Source: Methylotenera sp. G11 (GTDB taxonomy: Bacteria > Pseudomonadota > Gammaproteobacteria > Burkholderiales > Methylophilaceae). From it: a DNA stretch of 64,000 bases. The stretch lies in contig NZ_JUHH01000001.1 in assembly GCF_000799735.1 (NCBI RefSeq), positions 1,054,001 through 1,118,000 of the forward strand. The letters run 5' to 3'. Positions 8,823 to 18,011 of this stretch are shown here, in pieces; the first letter of the stretch is position 1; each line of letters starts with the position of its first letter. The notes beneath the pieces were generated by a model. The model was given only the letters and a program-made list of their open reading frames with translations. It made no database searches and was not told where the DNA came from. The translations under genes and the position numbers were made by a program.

Positions 8823-10427
8823 TTACCAAAAATCAGAAAGTTTGGCCGTAATCGGGTACCGCCTGTCTTTACCAAACCCCCTGTGCGTAATGCGAACCCC
8901 GACTGGCGCTTGGCGGCGCTTGTATTCATTACGGTCGATCATGGTAATCACCCTGTTGACATCAGTAGCCAAATAGCCCTGCGCGATGATGGCTTCACGG
9001 CCAAGGTCATATTCAACATAGGCTTCAATGATACCGTCCAGTATGTCATAAGGCGGCAGGCTATCCTGATCCACCTGATTGGCGCGCAGCTCTGCTGAAG
9101 GCGGCCGCGTAATAATACGCTCGGGAATCGCCCTGGATAAACCGTTACGGTAATGGCACAGCCTATACACCAGCGTCTTGGGTACATCTTTCAGCAAAGC
9201 GAAGCCGCCAGCCATATCACCATACAAAGTACAGTAACCCACCGCGGTCTCGCTCTTGTTGCCTGTTGTGACCACAATACTGCCGAACTTGTTTGAAACA
9301 GCCATTAACAGCATGCCGCGTATACGCGCCTGCAGGTTTTCTTCAGTGGCGTCGAACGGCATATCGCCGAACTGCGGTGACAAGGCTTCCAGATATTTAT
9401 CAAATAGTCCTTTAATCGCTATTTCACTATACTTTACGCCCAATATATCAGCCATTTCGCGTGCGTCATTGACGCTGATATCAGCGGTGAATTCAGAAGG
9501 CATCATGATTGCATGCACTTTGTCCGCTCCAAGTGCATCCACGGCTATCGCCAGTGTCAAGGCAGAATCGACGCCTCCTGACATGCCCAGCACCACGCCC
9601 GGGAACCGGTTTTTATTGACGTAATCAGCCAACCCCAGCTTCAATGCAGCGTAAACAGAAGCCTCTATCGCCAGGGGCGCTGCAAGCGAGCCGGCCAAAG
9701 GCGCTGCGTGTTCAAAATCAACAACGCACAGGCTTGTTTCAAAGGCCGGCAGCTCGTGCGTGATCTCTCCTTGTGCATTCAGCACGAATGAAGCCCCGTC
9801 AAATACCAGCTCATCCTGCCCACCCACCAGGTTGGCATAGACAATCGGCAGCTGGGTCTCTGTCACGCGCTGGCGAAGTTTTTCTATGCGCGTGAATTGT
9901 TTTTCCATATGAAAAGGCGAAGCATTCAGCGCAAGCAGCAACTCTGCGCCAGCCGCTTTACTGGCCAGTGCAGGTGCAGCTTCCCACACATCTGCACAGA
10001 TCAGCACGCCGATATTAACGCCCTGATGCTGAAACACCAGCGCATCGTTACCGGGATTGAAATACCGTTTTTCATCAAACACCGCATAATTCGGCAGTAC
10101 ATGTTTGTGGTAAGTCGCCAGTATCTTTCCATCCTGCAGCACGGATGCCGCATTAAAACAGGCACCGCCTTCCAGATGGGGATGCCCCACGATCACAGTC
10201 ATGCCGGCAAGCCGTGCGGCAAGCGCATACAGCCCCTGCTCACACGCTTCCAGAAAGTCTGTCCTTAACAGCAGGTCCTCAGGCGGATAGCCGCACAGGG
10301 AAAGTTCCGGCGTCAGCACCAGTGTAGCGCCCTGCGACTTTGCCTGCGCCGCATATCGGGCAATTTTTTCTACATTGCCGGCGATGTCACCGACAACACA
10401 GTTGATTTGAGCAATTGCGATTTTCAT
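8823..10427 (-). CDS. nadE: Glutamine-dependent NAD+ synthetase
   Basis: Last enzyme of NAD biosynthesis: amidates nicotinate adenine dinucleotide using ammonia channelled from glutamine. It is a two-domain protein of 534 residues. The N-terminal nitrilase-type glutaminase has the triad E41, K108, C144 (in TPELSLCGYPP, YHKHVLP and LICADVW). The C-terminal synthetase has the PP-loop SGGVDS at 282-287. I chose the ATG at 10427, one codon inside a TTG. With nadB at 53.6 kb, two steps of de novo NAD synthesis are in this window. Confidence 0.95.
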   Translation of the reverse strand: MKIAIAQINCVVGDIAGNVEKIARYAAQAKSQGATLVLTPELSLCGYPPEDLLLRTDFLEACEQGLYALAARLAGMTVIVGHPHLEGGACFNAASVLQDGKILATYHKHVLPNYAVFDEKRYFNPGNDALVFQHQGVNIGVLICADVWEAAPALASKAAGAELLLALNASPFHMEKQFTRIEKLRQRVTETQLPIVYANLVGGQDELVFDGASFVLNAQGEITHELPAFETSLCVVDFEHAAPLAGSLAAPLAIEASVYAALKLGLADYVNKNRFPGVVLGMSGGVDSALTLAIAVDALGADKVHAIMMPSEFTADISVNDAREMADILGVKYSEIAIKGLFDKYLEALSPQFGDMPFDATEENLQARIRGMLLMAVSNKFGSIVVTTGNKSETAVGYCTLYGDMAGGFALLKDVPKTLVYRLCHYRNGLSRAIPERIITRPPSAELRANQVDQDSLPPYDILDGIIEAYVEYDLGREAIIAQGYLATDVNRVITMIDRNEYKRRQAPVGVRITHRGFGKDRRYPITAKLSDFW

Positions 10428-10469
10428 CAATCGAAATTTTTTCTGGACATGAAAAAACTGAATGCGGCT

Positions 10470-11435
10470 TTAATAGCTGCCGCCTGCATCTTTGATCAAC
10501 TTGACGATTTCAGTATCCTGCGCCTTGAGTGCATAAACCAGTGCGGTCAAGCCATATTGATCTTTAGCTTTGACCTTTGCATTGTTTGCCAGCAGCAGCT
10601 TCACCATCTCTGCATTGCCGTTATCTACAGCCATATGCAGCAGCGGCGTACCTTCTGAATCCAGGTTGTTAACATTCGCGCCGGCGTTCACCAGCACCTT
10701 AGCCACGTCGATCTGGTTCTTTTTTACAGCCCAGCTCAGGGCTGTCCACTTGGACAGGTCTTTCTGGTCAACTTTTGCGCCGCGCTTGATCAACGCATCT
10801 ACCACCGGTGCGTGCCCTCCGCGAGCCGCGATCATCAGAGCCGTCACGCCCAGCTGATCCCGGGCAGCCAGATCAGCTTGATGGTCAATCAACACCCCCA
10901 CCGTAGCAAGGTCGCCGCTCTTGGCAGCATGCATCAACACGGTTTTACCGTCATCACTTTTGATATTGGCATCGACCCCATGCTGAATAAACAGCTCAAC
11001 CATGGATGAATAGCCTGACATTGCAGCCAGGCCGAATGCGCTCCAGCCGGCACCGTCCCGCACTTTAAAATCAGCACCTTTATCCAGCAATACTTTTGCG
11101 GTAGCGATGTTGTTTTTCTTGGCAGCATGCATCAGCGCGGTCCATGCCCCCTTGTCCCTGGCGTTGATGTCGGCACCTTTTGCGATCAGCGCTGAAACGA
11201 CGTCCGCTTTATCTTTACGAGCCGCATACATCAATGCCGTCAGCCCGTCTTCATCCACTACATTCGGGTTGACGCCACTGCCAAGCATTGCGTTAACCGT
11301 AGCCAGGTCCCCCTTCGAGGCTGCCGTGAGCAGGTATGGGATATCTTCGGCTGCGATAACCGGCGACGTGACGGTAATAAGCCCTGCCATCAAAGCAGCA
11401 ATGAAACCTTTAACTGATATATGCATGCGATTCAC
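10470..11435 (-). CDS. Exported ankyrin-repeat protein
   Basis: Protein of 321 residues with a Sec signal peptide (MHISVKGFIAALMAGLITV from the third residue, cleavage near VIAA). The rest is about eight ankyrin repeats of about 33 residues. Repeats such as DGLTALMYAARKDKADVV and GAWTALMHAAKKNNIATA fit the consensus closely. Ankyrin arrays bind proteins, so a periplasmic scaffolding or inhibitor role is possible, but no partner can be named. It is a separate gene downstream of sucD and is unrelated in length to the ankyrin protein at 22.5 kb. Confidence 0.85.
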   Translation of the reverse strand: MNRMHISVKGFIAALMAGLITVTSPVIAAEDIPYLLTAASKGDLATVNAMLGSGVNPNVVDEDGLTALMYAARKDKADVVSALIAKGADINARDKGAWTALMHAAKKNNIATAKVLLDKGADFKVRDGAGWSAFGLAAMSGYSSMVELFIQHGVDANIKSDDGKTVLMHAAKSGDLATVGVLIDHQADLAARDQLGVTALMIAARGGHAPVVDALIKRGAKVDQKDLSKWTALSWAVKKNQIDVAKVLVNAGANVNNLDSEGTPLLHMAVDNGNAEMVKLLLANNAKVKAKDQYGLTALVYALKAQDTEIVKLIKDAGGSY

Positions 11436-11506
11436 TAAAGAATTAGCCCTTAATCATGACTGGGACACTGACACGGACGCTGCGCCTGCCTATCCGTGCA
11501 AATATC

Positions 11507-12385
11507 TCATTTTTTGTTATTAATCGCAGCAAGCACCGCTTCACCCAGACCGGCCGGTGAACTCGCAACCACTGCCCCTGCATTTTCCAAAGCACGGATC
11601 TTGTCGACGGCTTTGCCGCTGCCGCCGGAAATAATCGCGCCGGCATGCCCCATACGCTTACCGGCCGGAGCAGTCTGCCCGGCAATGTACGCAGCCACCG
11701 GCTTGGTCACATTGCTCTTGATGAATTCAGCCGCGGCTTCTTCATCGGAACCACCGATCTCGCCCACCATGATAATCGCTTCCGTTTCAGGGTCTGCCTC
11801 GAACATCTGCAGGCATTCAATGAAATTCAGCCCTTTGATCGGGTCGCCGCCTATACCTACACAAGTGCTTTGACCCAGGTTCAGGGCTGTGGTTTGATGC
11901 ACAGCTTCATAGGTCAGGGTACCGGAACGTGACACCACACCGACTTTACCACGCTGATGGATGCTGCCCGGCATAATGCCGATCTTGCATTCATCCGGCG
12001 TAATCACGCCCGGGCAGTTAGGGCCGATCAACCTGGTGCCGTTCGCCCTTAATGCAGCTTTGACGTTCAGCATATCCAGCACCGGAATGCCTTCCGTAAT
12101 ACAGATAATCAGCTCGATACCGGCATCACTCGCCTCAAGAATTGAATCCGCCGCGAAGGCTGGCGGCACATAAATCACACTGGCATTAGCGCCGGTAGTG
12201 CTGACCGCATCGCGCATGGTATTAAAAACCGGCAGGCCAAGATGCAGCTGGCCGCCCTTGCCCGGCGTGACGCCGCCGACCATTTTGGTACCATAGGCCA
12301 GCGCCTGTTCGGAATGGAAAGTGCCTTGCTTACCGGTAAAGCCCTGGCATAAAACTTTAGTGTTTTTATTGACTAAAATACTCAT
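11507..12385 (-). CDS. sucD: Succinyl-CoA ligase, alpha subunit
   Basis: Alpha subunit (292 residues) of the ADP/GDP-forming succinyl-CoA synthetase, which interconverts succinyl-CoA and succinate with substrate-level phosphorylation. The CoA-binding N-terminal Rossmann part starts with [17 protein letters not shown]. The phosphorylated active-site His is H247 in RMGHAGAII. It overlaps the end of sucC by four bases (ATGA), the usual sucCD coupling. No sucAB or other TCA genes are adjacent. Confidence 0.96.
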   Translation of the reverse strand: MSILVNKNTKVLCQGFTGKQGTFHSEQALAYGTKMVGGVTPGKGGQLHLGLPVFNTMRDAVSTTGANASVIYVPPAFAADSILEASDAGIELIICITEGIPVLDMLNVKAALRANGTRLIGPNCPGVITPDECKIGIMPGSIHQRGKVGVVSRSGTLTYEAVHQTTALNLGQSTCVGIGGDPIKGLNFIECLQMFEADPETEAIIMVGEIGGSDEEAAAEFIKSNVTKPVAAYIAGQTAPAGKRMGHAGAIISGGSGKAVDKIRALENAGAVVASSPAGLGEAVLAAINNKK

Positions 12386-13560
12386 GCTGTCACCGCCTGA
12401 CCGTTTACAGACTTCACCGCCTGCAACGCAGCATCCGTCAAGCCTTCAGCCGAAATAATATTTAAACCGCTTTCACGCAGCATTTTTTTACCTAAATCCA
12501 CATTAGTACCTTCTAAACGCACAATCACCGGAATCTGCATCCCGACTTCTTTCACCGCGGTGATAATACCCTCCGCAATAATGTCGCAGCGCATGATGCC
12601 GCCGAAAATATTGACTAAAATAGCCTTAACGTTGCTGTCTGCCAGAATGATCTTGAACGCCTTCGCCACTGTTTCAGCAGTAGCCCCACCGCCCACATCC
12701 AGGAAGTTAGCCGGCATGCCACCATGCAGTTTGATTAAATCCATGGTTGCCATCGCAAGGCCTGCACCATTCACCATACAGCCGATATTGCCGTTCAGTG
12801 CGATGTAATTCAGGCCGGCATGGTGCGCTGTTGCCTCTTTGCTGTCTTCCTGGCTCCAGTCGCGCTGTTCCGCAAGGACTTTCTGGCGATAAAGCGCATT
12901 ATCGTCAACGCTCATCTTGCAGTCCAATGCAAACAGCTTGCCCTCTGCGGTCACCACCAGCGGGTTGATTTCCAGCAGCGCCAGGTCGTTTTCCTTGAAC
13001 AGGCGATACAGGCCTTTAAGCAGCTTGGTGAAACTGCCGATCTGGTCACCGCTGAGATCCAGCTTAAACGCCAGGTTACGTGCCTGAAAATCCACCAGGC
13101 CGTTCAACGGGTCACACACTTCCTGCAGGATTTTTTCCGGGCTGGTATGTGCAATTTCTTCAATATCCATACCGCCGGCAACAGAAGCCACCACAACAAC
13201 GCGCTCAAGGGTTCTGTCTACCAGCATGGACAGGTAAAGTTCACGTGCAATAGGCAGGGTTTCTTCGATCAGCACCTGGTTCACAGGCTGGCCATCCGGC
13301 GCGTTCTGGTAAGTCACGAGTGTTTTGCCTAACAGCTCGGTTGCAACGTTCTGCGCCTCAACCGGCGATTTGACGACCTTGACGCCGCCGGCCTTGCCGC
13401 GGCCGCCGGCATGCACCTGTGCCTTGACGACCCAGGCATTGCTGTTGATTTCACTGGCTGCCGCAACCACCTCGTTCGCAGCGGCCACCACCTGCCCACG
13501 CGGAACGGGTATTCCGTATTTCTGTAATAGTGCTTTGGCTTGATACTCGTGCAGATTCAT
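12382..13560 (-). CDS. sucC: Succinyl-CoA ligase, beta subunit
   Basis: Beta subunit (392 residues) with an N-terminal ATP-grasp domain beginning [20 protein letters not shown] and a C-terminal CoA-ligase domain containing [13 protein letters not shown]. It binds the nucleotide and succinate. [16 protein letters not shown] at about 46-61 is the characteristic ATP-grasp glycine-rich loop. The gene starts the sucCD operon and is divergent from serB; the 120-base region between them must hold both promoters. Confidence 0.96.
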   Translation of the reverse strand: MNLHEYQAKALLQKYGIPVPRGQVVAAANEVVAAASEINSNAWVVKAQVHAGGRGKAGGVKVVKSPVEAQNVATELLGKTLVTYQNAPDGQPVNQVLIEETLPIARELYLSMLVDRTLERVVVVASVAGGMDIEEIAHTSPEKILQEVCDPLNGLVDFQARNLAFKLDLSGDQIGSFTKLLKGLYRLFKENDLALLEINPLVVTAEGKLFALDCKMSVDDNALYRQKVLAEQRDWSQEDSKEATAHHAGLNYIALNGNIGCMVNGAGLAMATMDLIKLHGGMPANFLDVGGGATAETVAKAFKIILADSNVKAILVNIFGGIMRCDIIAEGIITAVKEVGMQIPVIVRLEGTNVDLGKKMLRESGLNIISAEGLTDAALQAVKSVNGQAVTA

Positions 13561-13680
13561 AAAAAATAGCTCTGATTAATGATTATTCACATTTTCTCGC
13601 AATTCAGGCAATTGCGCCAGTAAAGTAATGTTTAAGCTCAAGGTATAATAAGACTTTAATATAAAAAAACCCTCACCATC

Positions 13681-14520
13681 ATGCGTTTAGTTGTTCAAGG
13701 CAGTGCCGTTACCGTTTCACATTTAGCCCATATTCATCAGCTTTGTGCTACCAGCGTGCAGTTCGTGCAGATTGCACAGCATGGCTACTATCTGGCAAAC
13801 CAGCCGGTAATCAATCCTGATGTACAGCAATTCTGTGCCGAGCAGCAGATTGACTGCGCTTATGTGCAAGACAGTCACCTGCTGCCAAATTTCGGTTTGT
13901 GCGTGATGGATATGGATTCCACCTTGATCAGCATCGAGTGCATTGATGAAATCGCGGATATGGTTGGAATCAAGCCGCAAGTGGCGGCAATCACCGAGCG
14001 CGCCATGCAGGGCGAGCTGGATTTTGCACAAAGCCTGCGTGAACGCGTCGCTTTGCTTGAAGGCCTGACGGAATCTGACCTGATGCGCGTGCTGAACGAA
14101 CGGCTGAAACTCAATCCGGGCGCAAAAGAATGGATAGCATGCTGCAAACAGAACAACATCACGACCCTGCTGGTTTCGGGCGGATTCACATTCTTTGCCG
14201 AGCGCGTCAAAACCATGCTGGGACTGGACTATGCGGTTTCCAACACGCTGGAGATCATTGACGGCAAACTCACCGGAAAAGTGCTGGGAGACATTGTGGA
14301 TGCACAAAGGAAAGCCGATGAACTGTGTAAGCTGCGTGACCGCTTAGGCCTGACTGCTGCCCAGACCATCGCCATCGGCGATGGTGCGAACGACCTCAAG
14401 ATGATGTCTGCCGCCGGGGCAGGCGTTGCTTACCATGCCAAGCCAGTGGTGCAGGCACAGGCGACTTATGCACTGAACCACAACGGCCTGGACGGCGTGA
14501 TTAACCTGTTCTCCAGCTGA
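13681..14520 (+). CDS. serB: Phosphoserine phosphatase
   Basis: HAD-family phosphatase of 279 residues that releases serine from O-phosphoserine in the last step of serine synthesis. The catalytic motif DMDST is at 77-81 with D77 as nucleophile. LVSGGFTFFAERV provides motif II and GDGANDLKMM motif IV. The 70-residue N-terminal region corresponds to the ACT-like extension of SerB proteins but looks short and divergent. It converges on the DUF455 gene with 14 bases between stops. Confidence 0.94.
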   Translation: MRLVVQGSAVTVSHLAHIHQLCATSVQFVQIAQHGYYLANQPVINPDVQQFCAEQQIDCAYVQDSHLLPNFGLCVMDMDSTLISIECIDEIADMVGIKPQVAAITERAMQGELDFAQSLRERVALLEGLTESDLMRVLNERLKLNPGAKEWIACCKQNNITTLLVSGGFTFFAERVKTMLGLDYAVSNTLEIIDGKLTGKVLGDIVDAQRKADELCKLRDRLGLTAAQTIAIGDGANDLKMMSAAGAGVAYHAKPVVQAQATYALNHNGLDGVINLFSS

Positions 14521-14534
14521 GGCATTCGGCACCT

Positions 14535-15377
14535 TTACAGCAGGGCCAGCTCTTCTTCAGTAAAACCGGCCTTGCGCCTTGCCTCCATATTGAGCGGTTT
14601 ACGCATCGCAGGCGCACGATACTGGGTGGCTAACGCCCGGTAGGCAGCGATCGGTTCCAGCCCGCGCTGTGAGCACAGCCAATTAAACCAGTGGTTGCCG
14701 ATAGCGACATGGCCGATTTCATCGCGCAGGATAATGTCCAGGATGCCGGCGGCGTCCGCATCGCCAATCTGCAGAAACTTATTGCGTAACGGCGGGCTGG
14801 CATCCAGTCCGCGCGCCTCCATGGTTCTTGGCACCAGCGCGATTCTTGCCAGCACATCGTCCCGGGTACGCTCGGCCATTTCCCACAGGCTGTTATGCGC
14901 GCTGAAATCCCCATACCGGTAACCGGCATTCAGCAAATATCCATTCAGCAATTCAAAATGATAGGCCTCTTCTGCCGCCACTTTAAGCCAGTCTGCATAG
15001 TATTGAACCGGCATGCCGGCAAAACGCCAGATTGCATCCAGCGCCAGGTTGATGGCGTTGAATTCAATATGCGCGAGTGCATGAACCAGTGCAGCTCTCC
15101 CCTCCGGCGTGCGCATGGAGCGCTTGCCGACTTCTAGCGGTGAAACAAGCAGCGGCTGCTCAGGGCGGCCCGGAATAGCGGCAGGCTCCGGCAGCGTGGC
15201 GGCAGTATCAAGTGCAAGCTGCCCTGACAGCCATGCCGCATTCAGGCTCTTAACGCCTTCCGCTTTGCGGGACGGGTTTGTGCTGACCAGCCAGTTCATG
15301 GCTGCATGACGCATATCCACGGCTTCCAGCGTGCAGCCGTCCGCCTGGCACGGCTGTTTGTGATTACTGTTTGTCAT
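14535..15377 (-). CDS. DUF455 family ferritin-like protein
   Basis: Protein of 280 residues. It carries a ferritin-like/rubrerythrin-type helical bundle: HALAHIEFNAINLALDA, AAEEAYHFELL and RDEIGHVAIGNHWF supply the Glu and His residues expected for a di-iron site. The family is widespread in proteobacteria and is sometimes described as MiaE-like, but I know of no settled reaction. Its ATG lies inside the 3' end of the sensor kinase gene (14-base overlap), so it is probably translated from the same message as the two-component system. Confidence 0.8.
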   Translation of the reverse strand: MTNSNHKQPCQADGCTLEAVDMRHAAMNWLVSTNPSRKAEGVKSLNAAWLSGQLALDTAATLPEPAAIPGRPEQPLLVSPLEVGKRSMRTPEGRAALVHALAHIEFNAINLALDAIWRFAGMPVQYYADWLKVAAEEAYHFELLNGYLLNAGYRYGDFSAHNSLWEMAERTRDDVLARIALVPRTMEARGLDASPPLRNKFLQIGDADAAGILDIILRDEIGHVAIGNHWFNWLCSQRGLEPIAAYRALATQYRAPAMRKPLNMEARRKAGFTEEELALL

Positions 15378-16824
15378 AAGGTTTGGAATCTACTGTTTTG
15401 AATTGTACCGTGATGTTGGTTCCATACACATTCGTGCCGCCTGCATGCCTGTGAGGCAGGCCATCCTGTATGCTGATAGTGGCGTGATGGGCAAGCACGA
15501 TCTCCCTGACAATCGCAAGACCGAGCCCGCAGCCATCGCCTGCATTGGCCTCAACCCGGTAGAACCGGTTAAAAACCAGCGTCCTTTTTGCAGGCACAAT
15601 GCCAATGCCGTTGTCAATCACCTGCAGCACTGCATTGTCACCCTGCCGCGATAAAGCCACAGTCACTTCGCCGCCCATGGGCGTATAACAGATCGCGTTA
15701 TCAATCAGGTTGGAGAGCATTTCCCTCAACATGAAGGCGTTGCCGGAAATGATCAGATCCTGGCTCTCGCTGCTCTCAAAACCCAGGTCGATATTTTTAC
15801 TGAGCGCACGCGGCACCCACTCGGCGGTCACCCCCTGCACCAGCTGCGTCAGGTTCACCTCTTTGAATTCGAACTGGCTTTCCGTGCCCGGTTCGATCCT
15901 GGCCAGGGTCAGCAGCTGCTGCACCAGGCGCGACAGGTGCCGGCTGCTGACGGCGATGTTCTCCAGCGCATGCTGCACTTGCGCCGAAACCGGTTCACGC
16001 AAGGCCAGTTCCACCTGGTTCTGCAAAGCGGCAATCGGCGTTCTGAGCTGATGCGAAGCATCCGCAACAAAAGCTTTCTGGAAATCGACCCCAACCTTGA
16101 CCCTTAACATCAAGTCATTCATTTCATTCAATAGCGGCATGATTTCCTGCGGCGCGTTATCAGCCACCACCGGGCTCAGGTCCTCATGAGAACGCCTGGC
16201 GAAAGAATCCCTTAACTGATTGAGCGGAAACAGGCTGCGCTTGATGCTCAGGAAAATGACCATGGCCGTCACCAGCATAATGAGAATCTGCGGTATCAGC
16301 ATTTCCTCGATAATCTCAAGCGCCATTTTCTCCCGCTTGGTACGGGTCTCGGTGACCTGGATCAACAGGTTGCCTTTCAATTCGGAATTAATAATCGGCA
16401 GGGCATACGCGACCACCCTGACCTTTTCGTTATCCAGCATATCGTCATAATAAATATGGCTACCGCTTGCAAGCGCCTTCCTGGGGGGCTTGATGGCAGG
16501 CTCACCGACGACCAGGCTGCCATCGGGTGCCGAAATACGGTAATTGATGAAGTCATCCTTGTCATACTCCAGCAGATTCCTGGCGATCTCGGGCAAATCT
16601 ATCATCACCTGGTTATTCACCACATCCACCTGCTCGGCCAGCGCGAGCACTTCACGCAGCAAAGCGCGGTCATATGCCACATTGGCCGAGCGGTAAGCAC
16701 GCGAGTAAGAAACGACAGCACTGATACTCAGGATGATAAAAAGGCATATCATCAGCCACAGCAGCAACTGGCCGCTGAGCGAATAATGGCGCGCGGTTTG
16801 GTTATTGAGAGGATTTTTTTGCAT
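15364..16824 (-). CDS. Two-component sensor histidine kinase (PmrB/QseC-like)
   Basis: Inner-membrane histidine kinase of 486 residues. Two membrane segments (about 18-40 and 176-194) flank a periplasmic sensor of about 135 residues. These are followed by a HAMP-like linker, the H box ADASHQLRTPIAALQ with H258, and a HATPase domain with N box NLIDNAICYTP and G boxes DNGIGI and GDGCGLGLAI. I chose the ATG at 16824 (MQKNPL); frames open further upstream are out of register with family N-termini. It overlaps the regulator gene by 23 bases. The signal is unknown. Confidence 0.88.
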   Translation of the reverse strand: MQKNPLNNQTARHYSLSGQLLLWLMICLFIILSISAVVSYSRAYRSANVAYDRALLREVLALAEQVDVVNNQVMIDLPEIARNLLEYDKDDFINYRISAPDGSLVVGEPAIKPPRKALASGSHIYYDDMLDNEKVRVVAYALPIINSELKGNLLIQVTETRTKREKMALEIIEEMLIPQILIMLVTAMVIFLSIKRSLFPLNQLRDSFARRSHEDLSPVVADNAPQEIMPLLNEMNDLMLRVKVGVDFQKAFVADASHQLRTPIAALQNQVELALREPVSAQVQHALENIAVSSRHLSRLVQQLLTLARIEPGTESQFEFKEVNLTQLVQGVTAEWVPRALSKNIDLGFESSESQDLIISGNAFMLREMLSNLIDNAICYTPMGGEVTVALSRQGDNAVLQVIDNGIGIVPAKRTLVFNRFYRVEANAGDGCGLGLAIVREIVLAHHATISIQDGLPHRHAGGTNVYGTNITVQFKTVDSKPYDKQ

Positions 16825-17482
16825 TTTCAAGCAGGTAGCCCAAACCCCGTATTGTCCTGATCTGCACATTTGCAGAAGCGATTTTTTTCCTGAGGCGATG
16901 AATGTATACCTCAACCGCATTATCACCGAGCTCATCATCCCAGTTACAGAGAGACTCCAGAACCTGCTCCTTGCTCACCACCTTGTTCTGCTTATGCATC
17001 AATATTTCCAGCAAAGCCAGCTCGCGCGTTGACAGGAGCAGGTCCTGGCCTCCGCAGATTGCGCGCTTATCGGCAGCATCAAATACCAGATCACCGCACA
17101 CCAGAGAAGCGTTGGAACCCATTTTTCCGCGCCGTATCAAGGCACGTACGCGCGCTTCGAGCTCGCTCAGGTTGACCGGCTTTATCAGGTAATCATCAGC
17201 GCCCAGATCCAGACCCTTGACGCGGCTTTCTATCGCATCCTGTGCCGTCAGTATCATCACTGCAGCATGATCGCCGCGGCTACGCAGGCGCTTAAGCACT
17301 TCGAATCCATCAACCCTGGGCAAACCAAGGTCCAGCAGGATCAGGTCATAGGCAGTCTGCTGCAGGAATGCATTGGCAATTTCGCCATTCGCGGCATGGT
17401 CAACTGCGTACCCCGCCTGCGTGAGCGCATCTACCAAGCCCTCCGCTAAAATTTTATCGTCTTCAACTACCAGTAAACGCAT
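16802..17482 (-). CDS. OmpR-family response regulator (PmrA/QseB-like)
   Basis: DNA-binding regulator of 226 residues. The receiver domain has acidic residues EDD at 7-9, the phosphoacceptor D51 in LILLDLGLP and the switch Lys in LIKPVNLSELEARV. A winged-helix output domain contains LSTRELALLEILM and VEVYIHRLRKKI. The ATG at 17482 gives the standard N-terminus MRLLVVEDDK; upstream in-frame codons add an atypical tail. It pairs with the overlapping kinase, and an 11-bp direct repeat resembling a PmrA/QseB box lies immediately upstream. Confidence 0.92.
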   Translation of the reverse strand: MRLLVVEDDKILAEGLVDALTQAGYAVDHAANGEIANAFLQQTAYDLILLDLGLPRVDGFEVLKRLRSRGDHAAVMILTAQDAIESRVKGLDLGADDYLIKPVNLSELEARVRALIRRGKMGSNASLVCGDLVFDAADKRAICGGQDLLLSTRELALLEILMHKQNKVVSKEQVLESLCNWDDELGDNAVEVYIHRLRKKIASANVQIRTIRGLGYLLENAKKSSQ

Positions 17483-17483
17483 A

Positions 17484-17505
17484 TGTAAGGCTCGTGTAAG
17501 GTTCG
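17484..17505 (+). promoter_or_regulatory. 11-bp direct repeat, putative PmrA/QseB-type operator
   Basis: TGTAAGGCTCG is followed directly by TGTAAGGTTCG. Two TGTAAGG half-sites 11 bp apart match the layout of PmrA/QseB-type boxes (two TTAAGG-like half-sites one helical turn apart). The site begins two bases from the regulator's start codon and lies about 97 bases before the divergent gene at 17602. It may serve autoregulation, control of that gene, or both. Confidence 0.5.
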
Positions 17506-17601
17506 AAGCGTATTGTTGCATTCATGGAAGGTGAGTTGCAACTTGAACGTGTCATTCATTTATCCTGACAAAGAACCGATTTTAACCTTTAAGGAGTTAA
17601 C

Positions 17602-17865
17602 ATGAACAAAATCTTATCAGCATTATTAGTAGGCTTATTTGCCGTGTCCGTCAATGCATTTGCTGAAGCGCCTGCTGCCAAAACCGACTTAACAGCGGCC
17701 GCGGCAACTGCAGCAGCACCTGCAAAAGAAGAAGTGAAACACACGGCGGCACCGGCAAAAAAAGCCAAACACAAAAAAGCAGCAAAAGCAGAAGAGAAAA
17801 AGGCTACGCCAGCCACACCCGCTACGCCAGCAACTCCTGCTGTACCAGCTACACCAGCTAAATAA
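17602..17865 (+). CDS. Small exported Ala/Lys/Pro-rich protein
   Basis: Protein of 87 residues with a strong ribosome-binding site (AAGGAG) seven bases upstream. A Sec signal peptide (MNKILSALLVGLFAVSVNAF, cut after AFA) leads into a low-complexity mature part. That part has an Ala-rich segment, a KKAKHKKAAKAEEKK basic stretch and a Pro/Thr tail made of TPA units. No fold is recognisable. The gene is divergent from the PmrAB/QseBC-like system, whose putative operator lies between them, and is closed by its own terminator. A cationic periplasmic or envelope-associated role is a guess. Confidence 0.75.
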   Translation: MNKILSALLVGLFAVSVNAFAEAPAAKTDLTAAAATAAAPAKEEVKHTAAPAKKAKHKKAAKAEEKKATPATPATPATPAVPATPAK

Positions 17866-17902
17866 TCCAGAGATTATTCAGCTTGCAGCTTAACGAGTAA
17901 GC

Positions 17903-17932
17903 AAAAAAAGCCGCGTAAATTCGCGGCTTTTT
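17903..17932 (+). terminator. Rho-independent terminator
   Basis: AAAGCCGCG, a six-base loop (TAAATT), CGCGGCTTT and further T. It starts 37 bases after the stop of the small exported protein gene. Confidence 0.88.
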
Positions 17933-17955
17933 AATTGGGTGGCAGTTGAATGCCG

Positions 17956-17997
17956 GCTGATCAATGCATGCTGATCAATGTCAGCTGACCAATGCCA
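17956..17997. repeat. Three tandem 14-bp repeats
   Basis: GCTGATCAATGCAT, GCTGATCAATGTCA and GCTGACCAATGCCA lie end to end. A degenerate copy (GCAGTTGAATGCCG) precedes them at 17942-17955, and a partial GCT follows. The array fills the space between the terminator and the stop codon of the converging gene at 18012. Confidence 0.8.
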
Positions 17998-18011
17998 GCT
18001 ATCCGACCCTG

